Assembly: GCA_964563925.1 (NCBI GenBank)
Contig: CAZLZD010000014.1
Span: 1 to 64,000 of the forward strand
From: JAUILA01 sp964563925
Lineage (GTDB): Bacteria > Bacteroidota > Bacteroidia > Cytophagales > Cyclobacteriaceae
Direction of reading: 5' to 3'
DNA: 64,000 bases
The notes under the pieces were generated by a model. That model was not told where the DNA came from. It saw only the letters and a program-made list of their open reading frames with translations, and made no database searches. Position numbers and translations under genes: made by a program. This document shows positions 16,489 through 23,562 of this stretch, in pieces; positions within the stretch are counted from its first letter, which is position 1; the number at the start of each line of letters is the position of its first letter.

Positions 16489-16976
16489 TTACACTCTCTG
16501 ACGGGCAGGGCTGCACCCAGGGAGGCTGCCTTGTCCCAGTCCTTTTCAGCCCCTTCTGCATCGCCCTGCATACACCGGAGGCTGCCTCGGTTGACGTATG
16601 CCTCAGCATAATTTGCACGCAGTTCGATGGCTTTATCAAAGGCGCTCTCCGCTTTTTCGAGCTTGCCCATGAGGTAATTGGCATAACCCTTCTCGTAATA
16701 GGCCTCCGCATAATCCGGGGATAGCGCAATAGCCTTATCATATTCCTGCAGGGCGGTATAATTGTCGCCCGTCAGCGATCGGCAAACACCCATCAGGTAA
16801 TATATCTCCGGATTATCAGGAGTGGCTTCAGCCGCCTTTTCAAAAACAGCAATAGCCTTCATATATTCTCCTTCATCATACAGAAGATATCCTGAATCCA
16901 GGAGTGAACGTTCCTGAGAATGCGCCGTAAATACAGGCAGGGTAAGAATTAACAGCAACCACGCAGACTTTTTCAT
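16485..16976 (-). CDS. Secreted tetratricopeptide-repeat protein
   Basis: The 163-residue protein has a cleavable signal peptide (hydrophobic LLLILTLPVF, cleavage near AHSQ) followed by about four TPR units, for example EYMKAIAVFEKAAEATPDNP, NYTALQEYDKAIALSPDYAEA and KLEKAESAFDKAIELRANYAEA. TPR arrays are protein-binding scaffolds, here in the periplasm. ATG 16976 is chosen; an in-frame TTG two codons upstream is less likely. The gene lies 6 nt downstream of the molybdoenzyme gene on the same strand and is probably co-transcribed with it. A partner cannot be named. Confidence 0.8.
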   Translation of the reverse strand: MKKSAWLLLILTLPVFTAHSQERSLLDSGYLLYDEGEYMKAIAVFEKAAEATPDNPEIYYLMGVCRSLTGDNYTALQEYDKAIALSPDYAEAYYEKGYANYLMGKLEKAESAFDKAIELRANYAEAYVNRGSLRCMQGDAEGAEKDWDKAASLGAALPVRECN

Positions 16977-16982
16977 GTTCAA

Positions 16983-19295
16983 TTAACCTTCTTTCAGTTC
17001 GGAAAGTTCAGCTTTCTCCAGTCGGACTACCACGGATTTGGAAATAGGAGTATTGCTGATACGTGCGGCCCTCCCGGAAGGGACAACGGCGTTGGCCTCC
17101 GGAAAATAAGTCGCCAGGCAGCCGGAGGGGATATCATAAGGAACCACAAGGAATGAAAGGGCACGGCGCTCGGTGCCATCATAATCACTGACCAGGTCAA
17201 CCGCCTGCAGCTTTTCCAGTCCGGCTTCTTTCATATCATTCTCATTCATAAGCACGACACGCCTTTCGTTATGAATCCCGCGGTACCGGTCATGGAGGCC
17301 GTATATGGTGGTATTATACTGATCATGGCTTCGGATGGTCATCATGAGGTATTCCCCTTCCCTGAGCGAATGATCCGGAAGCTGGTTGGATGTAAAATGG
17401 GCTTTACCGGTCCGGGTAGTAAACTTCCCTTCCCGGGCACCATTGGGAAGGTAGAATCCGCCCGGCTCCCTTACCCGGGCATTGTATTGTTCAAACCCGG
17501 GGATGGTCCGTTCAATTGCTTCCCGGATACGGTCATAGTTTGAAGTGAGATAATCCCATTTAACTTTACTTTTGTTCCCCAGTGTAGCCTTTGCCAGCTG
17601 GGCTACAATTTTCGGTTCGCTCATGAGCTGTGCGGATACCGGGTCTTTGCCGCCACGGGACTGATGCACCACGCCGGTACTGTTTTCCACCGTTACAAAT
17701 TGCCATTCCCCCTCCTGCATATCGCGCTCGGTACGACCCAGGCAAGGCAGGATATAGGACGTCCGGCCATGGGTCAGGTGCGAACGGTTGAGCTTGGTTG
17801 AAACATGTACAGTGAGGTCGCAACTCATAAGTCCTTTAGCCGTAAGCTCGGTATCCGGTGCTGCAGAAAGAAAATTGCCACCCATAGCCATGAAGACCCT
17901 GACTTTTCCCTCGTGCATCGCCCTGATGGCATGGATCGTATCATAGCCCTCTTTTCTTGGCGGACTAAACCCAAATTCCCTTTCCAGTGCATCTCCGAAT
18001 GCAGGTTTGAGCCGCTCCCAGATCCCAACCGTACGATCACCCTGTACATTGCTGTGGCCCCTGACCGGACATGTTCCGGCTCCCGGCTTTCCTATGCTGC
18101 CTTTCATGAGCAAAAGATTGACCACTTCACGAATATTATCGACCGCATTGCGATGCTGGGTAAGTCCCATGGCCCAGCAAACAATAATCTTTTTATTTTC
18201 AGCCAGCAGATTGGCTGCTTCTCGGATCTGCGAAACCGGTACTCCGGACAGACCGGCCAGTTCGTCAAGCGAATAATTTCCCAGGTCTTTCAACAGTTCA
18301 CTGAATCCGGTGGTTTTATCGGCAATGAAGGAATGGTCAAGCACCTTGCCTCCGGATTGTTCATCCAGGTCAAGCAGGATCTTCATTAAGGCCTTGAGCA
18401 GGGCCACATCGCCGTTGATGCGTACCTGCAGGTACAGGTCGGTAATTTGCGTAGCCGGACCGATCAGGTCAACGGGATGTTGAGGATGCCTGAATTTCAG
18501 CAATCCGGTTTCCTTTAAGGGATTCACCGCAATGATGCGTGCACCGTTTTTCTTTGCCTTCTGGAGGGCTGTCAGCATCCTGGGATGATTGGTACCTGGG
18601 TTTTGTCCCATGATCATGATTACCTCTGCCTCGTAGAAATCCTCCAGGGTAACAGATCCCTTCCCGATCCCTACGGTTTCCGAGAGTCCGGCCCCGCTGG
18701 ATTCATGGCACATATTGGAGCAGTCCGGTAAGTTGTTGGTGCCAAAATGCCGTACGAAAAGCTGGTAGAGAAAAGCAGCCTCGTTGCTGGTACGCCCTGA
18801 AGTATAAAACACCGCCTCATCCGGGCTCTGAAGCCTGGCCAGGGTGGAACCGATCTCCCCGAATGCCTGCTCCCATGAAACGGGGGCGTAATGGGACTTA
18901 CCCGGCATCAGGCGAAAAGGTCTGGTGATCCTGCCACTTTTACCCAGTTCATAATCCGACAATTCGGATAACTGGGCTATTGAAAATCGGGCAAAAAAGT
19001 CCTCATCGACGCGGGCCACCGTTGCCTCCTCGGCCACGGCCTTCGCCCCATTCTCACAAAACTCGACCGTACTTCGGTGATCATCCGGATCGGGCCATGC
19101 ACAGCCCGGACAATCAAAGCCCCTGAACTGGTTAAGCCGCAGCATCGTCCGTGTACCATCCCAAACCCCCGCTTCTCCGAATACATGTTTCATGGATGAA
19201 ACAATGGCCGGTATACCCCCTGAGGTATGCTTAGGCTGGCTGAGTTTAATACCGGTAAACCGCGGTGGCGGCTGTACGTAAATACGCTTTCCCAT
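16983..19295 (-). CDS. FdhF/YdeP family molybdopterin oxidoreductase
   Basis: The 770-residue protein is a cytoplasmic bis-MGD molybdoenzyme of the YdeP type, related to formate dehydrogenase H. Visible landmarks are the truncated cysteine motif RGFDCPGCAWPDPDDHR near residues 55-71, TSGRTSNEAAFLYQLFVRHF near 170, SNMCHESSG with a likely Mo-ligand cysteine near 202-210, GQNPGTNHPRM, and the C-terminal molybdopterin-binding domain with TIRSHDQYNTTIYG. The complete N-terminal four-cysteine iron-sulfur module of true FdhF is absent. Escherichia coli YdeP is linked to acid resistance; the substrate is unknown. The start at 19295 is preferred over an ATG 66 bases upstream because it opens on MGKRIYVQPPP. 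Maturation would need FdhD, encoded at 27.4 kb. Confidence 0.85.
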   Translation of the reverse strand: MGKRIYVQPPPRFTGIKLSQPKHTSGGIPAIVSSMKHVFGEAGVWDGTRTMLRLNQFRGFDCPGCAWPDPDDHRSTVEFCENGAKAVAEEATVARVDEDFFARFSIAQLSELSDYELGKSGRITRPFRLMPGKSHYAPVSWEQAFGEIGSTLARLQSPDEAVFYTSGRTSNEAAFLYQLFVRHFGTNNLPDCSNMCHESSGAGLSETVGIGKGSVTLEDFYEAEVIMIMGQNPGTNHPRMLTALQKAKKNGARIIAVNPLKETGLLKFRHPQHPVDLIGPATQITDLYLQVRINGDVALLKALMKILLDLDEQSGGKVLDHSFIADKTTGFSELLKDLGNYSLDELAGLSGVPVSQIREAANLLAENKKIIVCWAMGLTQHRNAVDNIREVVNLLLMKGSIGKPGAGTCPVRGHSNVQGDRTVGIWERLKPAFGDALEREFGFSPPRKEGYDTIHAIRAMHEGKVRVFMAMGGNFLSAAPDTELTAKGLMSCDLTVHVSTKLNRSHLTHGRTSYILPCLGRTERDMQEGEWQFVTVENSTGVVHQSRGGKDPVSAQLMSEPKIVAQLAKATLGNKSKVKWDYLTSNYDRIREAIERTIPGFEQYNARVREPGGFYLPNGAREGKFTTRTGKAHFTSNQLPDHSLREGEYLMMTIRSHDQYNTTIYGLHDRYRGIHNERRVVLMNENDMKEAGLEKLQAVDLVSDYDGTERRALSFLVVPYDIPSGCLATYFPEANAVVPSGRAARISNTPISKSVVVRLEKAELSELKEG

Positions 19296-19563
19296 AAAGT
19301 TAAAATACCAATATTTATGGAAAATTCCTGTCAGCCGGCTTCCGTCTTTACCGGCGAACACCTAATTACAACATACTGAGCCGGTTGAACTCACCGGAAT
19401 GTTCGCGAAGAGATCCGAATTTAGGTGAATGCAGACGCCATATCCCCACCCAATGTAGGTTTTACCGACGCTCCCATAGCGCTACATAACCTTTAACTCA
19501 TTACCATTCACCTGAATTTTTGCGGCTGGAATTTGGAATTATTAAAAGGATTCCATTATATTT

Positions 19564-19580
19564 ACTTTGTGCTTCAAAGT
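19564..19580. promoter_or_regulatory. Palindromic operator candidate 1 upstream of creD
   Basis: ACTTTG (19564-19569), five bases, then CAAAGT (19575-19580) form a perfect 6-5-6 inverted repeat. The same pattern recurs at 19622, so the pair probably binds one dimeric winged-helix repressor. The region 19296-19658 between the divergent YdeP and creD genes also holds an inverted AGGTGAATG pair (19423-19431 with 19505-19513) of unknown meaning. Confidence 0.6.
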
Positions 19581-19621
19581 ACTTTCATCAAGTGAAAAGA
19601 AGCCTTTTATTTTACCCACTT

Positions 19622-19638
19622 ACTTTGATATACAAAGT
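19622..19638. promoter_or_regulatory. Palindromic operator candidate 2 upstream of creD
   Basis: ACTTTG (19622-19627), ATATA, CAAAGT (19633-19638): identical half-sites to the upstream copy with a different spacer. Centre-to-centre distance is 58 bp and this copy ends 20 bases before the creD ATG, so a bound regulator would block transcription start or elongation. Confidence 0.6.
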
Positions 19639-19658
19639 TCTTTTAAATTATAAATAAA

Positions 19659-20999
19659 ATGAATGAAACAAAATCAATTTTACAGCAGGCTACAGACTGG
19701 ATAAAGAATTCAGTCATGCTGAAATTTGTGGTGATCACCGTATTAATGCTCCTCCTGCTGATCCCGCTGTTTATGATCTCCGATATTATTGAGGAGAGAG
19801 AATCCCTGAACCGGCAGGCAATTAATGAGGTAAGCGGCAAATGGGCCGGACCTCAACTAATTAACGGACCTATGCTGGTTATCCCGCTGGATTACGTGGT
19901 AATCCAGGATAAAGAGATGAAAACGGAAACACGGTATCATTATATTCTCCCTGAACAGCTGGATATCAAGGGCACCATATTTCCCGAAACGCTCAATCGC
20001 GGGATTTACGAGGTCGTTGTTTACAAATCAGATCTTGCGATCTCAGGTTCGTTTCACATCGACACCGAAATAGACTCCGCCCAGCTAAGCCGGATCCGGT
20101 ATAATGATGCATTCATTGCCATGGGTGTATCTGATCTCCGCGGCATTGAGGACAACCTGGACTTTCGGTGGGATAAGCAAAAGCTTGTCGTCACACCCGG
20201 TACGCGTATCCCTGAGACCATTCCCACAGGGGTCACGATCGAGGTCGACAATCTGAAGGATTTCTCGGAACAGACTATCCCGTTCAGTCTTTCCCTCAAG
20301 CTACAGGGCAGCCAGAGCATGAGTTTTGTGCCGCTGGGAAGTACCACTACCGCATTCATCAACTCTGCCTGGACGGCGCCCAGCTTTACCGGCAATTCGC
20401 TACCTGACCTTCGCGAACAGGGCGAAGAGGGATTTACGGCAAACTGGAAGGTGCTGGAGCTGAACCGCAACTACCCGCAAAGCTGGACGGGCAACCGCAC
20501 CTATAATCAGCTTGAATCCTCAGCCTTTGGTGTTAACCTGCTGATTCCCCTGGATGATTATCAGAAGTCAATGCGTTCCGCCAAATATGGGGTAATGACC
20601 ATCGCTTTGACCTTCCTGGTATTCTTCCTCGTGGAGGTCCTTAACAAACAGAAAATTCATCCGTTTCAATACGCCCTGGTAGGCCTGGCACTCTGCCTTT
20701 TCTACATTCTGCTTGTCTCGTTATCCGAACACATTGTCTTTAACCTTGCCTATGCCATTGCCACCCTGTCGATCGTGTCAATGATTACCCTTTATTCCCT
20801 CAGCATATTCAGGGCCGGGAAACTGTCCATGGTGCTTGCAATCACCCTGATTGGTATCTACGGATTCCTCTTTGTCACTCTTCAACTGGCCGATTATGCC
20901 CTGCTGCTAGGCTCGGTCGGACTGACAATCATTCTGGCGCTCACCATGTACTTCACTCGTAATGTGAACTGGTACAAGCTGCAAATCTCACAAGGTTGA
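19659..20999 (+). CDS. creD: CreD family inner-membrane protein
   Basis: CreD (formerly Cet) is an inner-membrane protein of unknown mechanism linked to cell-envelope integrity and colicin or beta-lactam stress. The 446-residue protein has one N-terminal membrane segment (about 22-42, FVVITVLMLLLLIPLFMISD), a large periplasmic domain (about 45-295, with the family motif YHYILPEQLDIKGTIFPETLNRGIYEV), and five to six C-terminal membrane helices (about 305-435). Two ACTTTG-N5-CAAAGT palindromes lie just upstream. In other Bacteroidota creD is often next to a small winged-helix regulator; none is adjacent here. Confidence 0.9.
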   Translation: MNETKSILQQATDWIKNSVMLKFVVITVLMLLLLIPLFMISDIIEERESLNRQAINEVSGKWAGPQLINGPMLVIPLDYVVIQDKEMKTETRYHYILPEQLDIKGTIFPETLNRGIYEVVVYKSDLAISGSFHIDTEIDSAQLSRIRYNDAFIAMGVSDLRGIEDNLDFRWDKQKLVVTPGTRIPETIPTGVTIEVDNLKDFSEQTIPFSLSLKLQGSQSMSFVPLGSTTTAFINSAWTAPSFTGNSLPDLREQGEEGFTANWKVLELNRNYPQSWTGNRTYNQLESSAFGVNLLIPLDDYQKSMRSAKYGVMTIALTFLVFFLVEVLNKQKIHPFQYALVGLALCLFYILLVSLSEHIVFNLAYAIATLSIVSMITLYSLSIFRAGKLSMVLAITLIGIYGFLFVTLQLADYALLLGSVGLTIILALTMYFTRNVNWYKLQISQG

Positions 21000-21005
21000 A
21001 AAAAA

Positions 21006-21034
21006 ATCCGGGGATGCGTAAGGCGTCCCCGGAT
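21006..21034. terminator. Perfect 9-bp hairpin after creD
   Basis: ATCCGGGGA (21006-21014) and TCCCCGGAT (21026-21034) are perfectly complementary around an 11-base loop. The run of eight A lies on the 5' side, so the T-run needed for an intrinsic terminator exists only on the minus strand. On the plus strand it may instead stabilise the creD 3' end or block antisense transcription. Confidence 0.5.
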
Positions 21035-21082
21035 ATTACAACCAATGGTTTCTAACCGGGGTCTTAAGGAAAAAGACGCTCT

Positions 21083-21430
21083 ATGAAGAAACTATGTACC
21101 CTCCCCCTGCTCCTTTTACTGATTTCATTCACCGCCTGTGAAGACGACGAATTGAAAATGTGCTCCGAGGCACAGGAGACTGAAGTCATTGAAATGCTTT
21201 CTGCGGAACTTGAAAATTGTACTTGTCAAATCTCTGTAATCAAAGGAGTGTTCATGGGGCAAACGGTTTACTTCACCCGCGGGACCGACCCTGCCTGCCT
21301 GTTTGCTTATACAGACCCTGTATTCTATACCTGTAAAGGCAATTCTTTCACCAGCCCCCTTATCCATGACGACCAATCCTTCCAGAAACTGGTGACTTCG
21401 TGGGAAATTCTGTACCGGTGTGATGACTGA
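21083..21430 (+). CDS. Small cysteine-containing lipoprotein
   Basis: The 115-residue protein has a lipoprotein signal (LPLLLLLISFTAC, lipobox F-T-A-C) followed by a small domain with six further cysteines, including CTC and the final RCDD. The even number of non-lipidated cysteines suggests disulfides in the periplasm. I do not recognise the family. It lies about 80 nt downstream of creD behind the hairpin at 21006-21034, so it may have its own promoter. It ends about 90 bases before the sulfur operon promoter, with no obvious functional link to that operon. Confidence 0.65.
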   Translation: MKKLCTLPLLLLLISFTACEDDELKMCSEAQETEVIEMLSAELENCTCQISVIKGVFMGQTVYFTRGTDPACLFAYTDPVFYTCKGNSFTSPLIHDDQSFQKLVTSWEILYRCDD

Positions 21431-21517
21431 TTAACCACTCCTATGTCTCCGCAAAGACACTTCTTCATAAAAAAAGCCCCTGTTTTTTAAAAATTTTCCA
21501 AAAAACATAACATTCGT

Positions 21518-21548
21518 TTTGATCGTAACGTAAATCCCTCTATGATTG
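21518..21548 (+). promoter_or_regulatory. Candidate promoter of the sulfur assimilation operon
   Basis: TTTG at 21518-21521 and TATGATTG at 21541-21548 fit the Bacteroidota -33 and -7 elements (one mismatch to TAnnTTTG) with the consensus spacing of 19 bases. Transcription would start near 21555, about 22 bases before the riboswitch. Confidence 0.55.
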
Positions 21549-21576
21549 TAGCGTCAATTGCTTGAGAAGGTAATTG

Positions 21577-21684
21577 ATTTATAAAGAAGCGTGGAGAGAT
21601 CAGGCTCTAAGAAGCGCTAGCAACCTCCCCCGAATGGGAACGGTGCTAAATCCTGGCCTGCAAGGGTTGCAGGCAGATATAAAT
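21577..21684 (+). ncRNA. SAM riboswitch (SAM-I / S-box class)
   Basis: The 108-nt element has the conserved SAM-I layout. P1 is formed by ATTTATA (21577-21583) and TATAAAT (21678-21684). P2 and its internal loop contain GGAGAGATCAGGCTCT, followed by the invariant GCAACC. P3 follows around CCC/GGG, then the GGTGCTAAATCC block. P4 is a perfect 8-bp hairpin, GCCTGCAA/TTGCAGGC, followed by AGAT. It senses S-adenosylmethionine and precedes metZ and sulfite reductase genes, as expected. The 3' strand of P1 is A/T-rich and lies directly before the start of a poly-cysteine ORF, so SAM binding could also mask translation initiation there. Confidence 0.88.
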
Positions 21685-21694
21685 TAATAAACCG

Positions 21695-21778
21695 ATGATG
21701 CATTACCCACAGAATTCAAGCTTTACCCGACACAATTTCCCACACACTGAATATTGTTGTTGTTGCTGTTGTCAGTAA
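21695..21778 (+). CDS. Poly-cysteine leader peptide ORF
   Basis: This 27-codon ORF (a second ATG at 21698 would give 26) begins 10 bases after the SAM riboswitch. It ends in six consecutive cysteine codons (21755-21772), then Gln and TAA; the tail reads HTEYCCCCCCQ. Runs of six Cys are extremely unlikely by chance and have no structural role in such a small peptide. Poly-cysteine leader ORFs that sense cysteine supply by ribosome stalling are known from mycobacteria. The downstream region holds alternating hairpins and a T-run before the ferredoxin gene. Translation and function are inferred. Confidence 0.75.
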   Translation: MMHYPQNSSFTRHNFPHTEYCCCCCCQ

Positions 21779-21831
21779 TCAATTCCTGACACCCTTACGG
21801 GTCTTACTGACCCCGTTATCAACGTATTTTT
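21771..21831 (+). terminator. Candidate cysteine-responsive attenuator
   Basis: Successive helices can form. H1 is GTCAG (21771-21775, overlapping the last Cys codons and stop) with CTGAC (21786-21790). H2 is ACCC (21791-21794) with GGGT (21799-21802). H3 is ACGGGTC (21797-21803) with GACCCCGT (21809-21816, one bulged C). H4 is CGTT/AACG (21814-21824), followed by TATTTTT ending at 21831. H2 and H3 exclude each other, and H3/H4 plus the T-run resemble a terminator. Ribosome position on the Cys codons decides whether H1 forms. No folding energy was computed. Confidence 0.5.
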
Positions 21832-21853
21832 CACAGCTTACAATACAACAATT

Positions 21854-22198
21854 ATGGCCTTATATATAACCTCAGAGTGTATCAATTGCGCTGCATGCGA
21901 ACCGGAATGCCCGAATAACGCTATCTACGAGGGCGGCGCGGAATGGCAATGGAGTGACGGCACCGACCTGGAAACCATTGAATGGGAAGACGGATCAAGC
22001 ACAAGTGCTTCGGAAGCACAGGAACCGGTCGATGACGAGTTTTATTACATCGTGCCCGGCAAGTGCACCGAATGCATAGGGTTTCATGAAGAACCACAGT
22101 GCGCAGCTGTATGTCCGGTGGACTGCTGTCTGCCTGATCCTGATTACGAGGAGAGTGAAGAGGAGCTTCTGGCTAAAAAGGAATGGATGCATCTTTAA
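21854..22198 (+). CDS. 4Fe-4S dicluster ferredoxin, YfhL-like
   Basis: The 114-residue protein carries two 4Fe-4S motifs. The first is CINCAACEPECPNNAI at the N-terminus. The second starts CTECIGFHEEPQCAAVCPVD near residues 76-95, with the enlarged spacing seen in YfhL-like ferredoxins. Between them is an acidic, Ser/Glu-rich insert (about 30-65). As first structural gene of the sulfur operon it is the likely electron donor to the siroheme sulfite reductase encoded 1.4 kb downstream. It starts 22 nt after the attenuator T-run, so it would be the first gene silenced when cysteine and SAM are plentiful. Confidence 0.9.
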   Translation: MALYITSECINCAACEPECPNNAIYEGGAEWQWSDGTDLETIEWEDGSSTSASEAQEPVDDEFYYIVPGKCTECIGFHEEPQCAAVCPVDCCLPDPDYEESEEELLAKKEWMHL

Positions 22199-22210
22199 TT
22201 TTTTACCAGA

Positions 22211-23398
22211 ATGCCTGATAAATTCACATCCGATCATTTTGAAACGAAGGCGGTCCGGATACAATCGGACAACGCACTTCACCGTGAGCATGCCGCTCCC
22301 ATTTTTATGACCTCGAGTTTTACGTTTGAGGATGCCGAGCATGCGCGGGCGGCCTTTGCCGATGAAGTCGAAGGGAATATTTATTCACGTTTTTCCAATC
22401 CTAACAGCAATGAGCTCATAGACAAGCTCTGTCAGCTGGAAGGCGCGGAAGACGGGATTGCCACCGCTTCGGGCATGGCTGCCATGTACAGCAGTATGGC
22501 GGCATTGCTTGAGCAGGGGGATCATATTCTTGCCTCCAGGTCGCTGTTTGGCTCCACCCACCAGGTATTGACCCAGATCTTTCCCAAATGGGGGATCAGT
22601 CACACCTATGCAGATTTGAATGCACCGGAAAAATGGGAGGAACTTATCAGGCCGGAAACGAAAATTTTATTTGTGGAAACCCCGTCGAATCCGGGACTGG
22701 ACCTGGCTGACCTGGAATGGCTGGGCAACCTGGCAAAGGCGCATGAGCTGATCCTCATTGTGGATAATTGCTTCGCGACCCCCTACCTGCAGCAGCCGCT
22801 TGCTTTCGGGGCGCACCTGGTCTGTCATTCCACTACCAAGTTTATCGACGGACAGGGACGTACGGTTGGCGGAGCGATTGTCGGGGATGCAGAGCTAATC
22901 AATAAAGTACGTTTCTTTTGCCGGCATACCGGTCCCAGCATGTCGCCGTTCAATGCCTGGGTGTTATCAAAAAGCCTGGAAACCCTTGCTGTACGCCTGG
23001 ACAGGCATTGCGAAAACGCACTGAAGATCGCCACTCATTTGGAAGGACATGCAGACCTGGAATTCGTAAAATATCCATTTCTGCCTTCCCACCCGCAATA
23101 CCAACTGGCCAAAAAACAGATGCGCCATGGAGGCGGGCTCCTGACTTTCGAAGTGAAAGGTGGCGCACGGCGCGGACAAAGATTTCTCGACAACCTGCAG
23201 ATGCTCTCACTGACCGCTAACCTGGGTGATACGCGTACAATCGCCACACACTCAGCATCTACCACCCATTCCAAACTGACCGAGGAGGAACGCCTTGCTG
23301 TCGGGATTACGCCTGGCCTGGTGAGAATCTCGGTCGGACTGGAGAATGTGGAAGACATTATAAACGACATTGAAAACGCATTAACCGTCTCACGATGA
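22211..23398 (+). CDS. metZ: O-acylhomoserine sulfhydrylase (trans-sulfuration family PLP enzyme)
   Basis: This PLP enzyme uses sulfide to convert O-succinyl- or O-acetylhomoserine to homocysteine. The 395-residue protein shows AVRIQSDNALHREHAAPIFM near the N-terminus, SRFSNPN near 58, ATASGMAAMYSS near 84, and the PLP lysine in HSTTKFIDGQGRTVGGAI near 209. The C-terminal THSASTTHSKLTEEERLAVGI is the substrate-binding signature. The full-length sequence fits MetZ better than cystathionine gamma-synthase. Its stop overlaps the start of a 30-codon Cys-rich ORF (ATGA 23395-23398). SAM control of this gene makes sense because methionine is made from homocysteine. Confidence 0.92.
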   Translation: MPDKFTSDHFETKAVRIQSDNALHREHAAPIFMTSSFTFEDAEHARAAFADEVEGNIYSRFSNPNSNELIDKLCQLEGAEDGIATASGMAAMYSSMAALLEQGDHILASRSLFGSTHQVLTQIFPKWGISHTYADLNAPEKWEELIRPETKILFVETPSNPGLDLADLEWLGNLAKAHELILIVDNCFATPYLQQPLAFGAHLVCHSTTKFIDGQGRTVGGAIVGDAELINKVRFFCRHTGPSMSPFNAWVLSKSLETLAVRLDRHCENALKIATHLEGHADLEFVKYPFLPSHPQYQLAKKQMRHGGGLLTFEVKGGARRGQRFLDNLQMLSLTANLGDTRTIATHSASTTHSKLTEEERLAVGITPGLVRISVGLENVEDIINDIENALTVSR

Positions 23399-23487
23399 TA
23401 CTGGCACCCATTTGTAAGAACTGTTGCATTTGTAAGGACATCTGTATGTGTCCGGGACGTGACCCGTGTACCCTGCCGGTTGAATGA
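23395..23487 (+). CDS. 30-codon cysteine-rich ORF between metZ and sulfite reductase
   Basis: The ORF starts at an ATGA overlap with the metZ stop and encodes 30 residues, seven of them cysteine (core CKNCCICKDICMC, last Cys codon at 23467). It is followed 21 nt later by a strong intrinsic terminator. Two readings are possible. It may be a tiny metal-binding protein (CxxCCxxC pattern). It may be a second, in-operon cysteine leader: CCCTG (23471-23475), just after the last Cys codon, can pair with CAGGG (23517-23521) in the terminator 5' arm, so a stalled ribosome would leave that antiterminator pairing possible. Expression is inferred from overlap and position. Confidence 0.6.
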   Translation: MILAPICKNCCICKDICMCPGRDPCTLPVE

Positions 23488-23508
23488 ATCTACGCCATCA
23501 CAACATTC

Positions 23509-23543
23509 AAAGGCCCCAGGGACACTCTCTGAGGCCTTTTTTT
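23509..23543 (+). terminator. Intrinsic terminator inside the sulfur operon
   Basis: AAAGGCC (23509-23515) pairs with GGCCTTT (23533-23539), with an inner CAG/CTG (23517-23519 with 23529-23531), followed by seven T (23537-23543). It lies between the Cys-rich ORF and the sulfite reductase gene, which starts only 20 bases later. Either it separates two transcription units or it is an attenuator controlling sulfite reduction. Confidence 0.85.
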
Positions 23544-23562
23544 ATCATTAAAAAATAATCGC

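Noticed and set aside
17805..18389. 194-codon frame opposite the molybdoenzyme gene
   Set aside because: Antisense shadow of a well-supported coding sequence with no domain or signal.
16983..19295. Annotating the molybdoenzyme as true formate dehydrogenase FdhF
   Set aside because: The N-terminal four-cysteine iron-sulfur module and selenocysteine/cysteine context of FdhF are not seen; YdeP-type features fit better.
21006..21034. Hairpin after creD as plus-strand terminator
   Set aside because: No T-run follows on the plus strand; the A-run lies on the 5' side.
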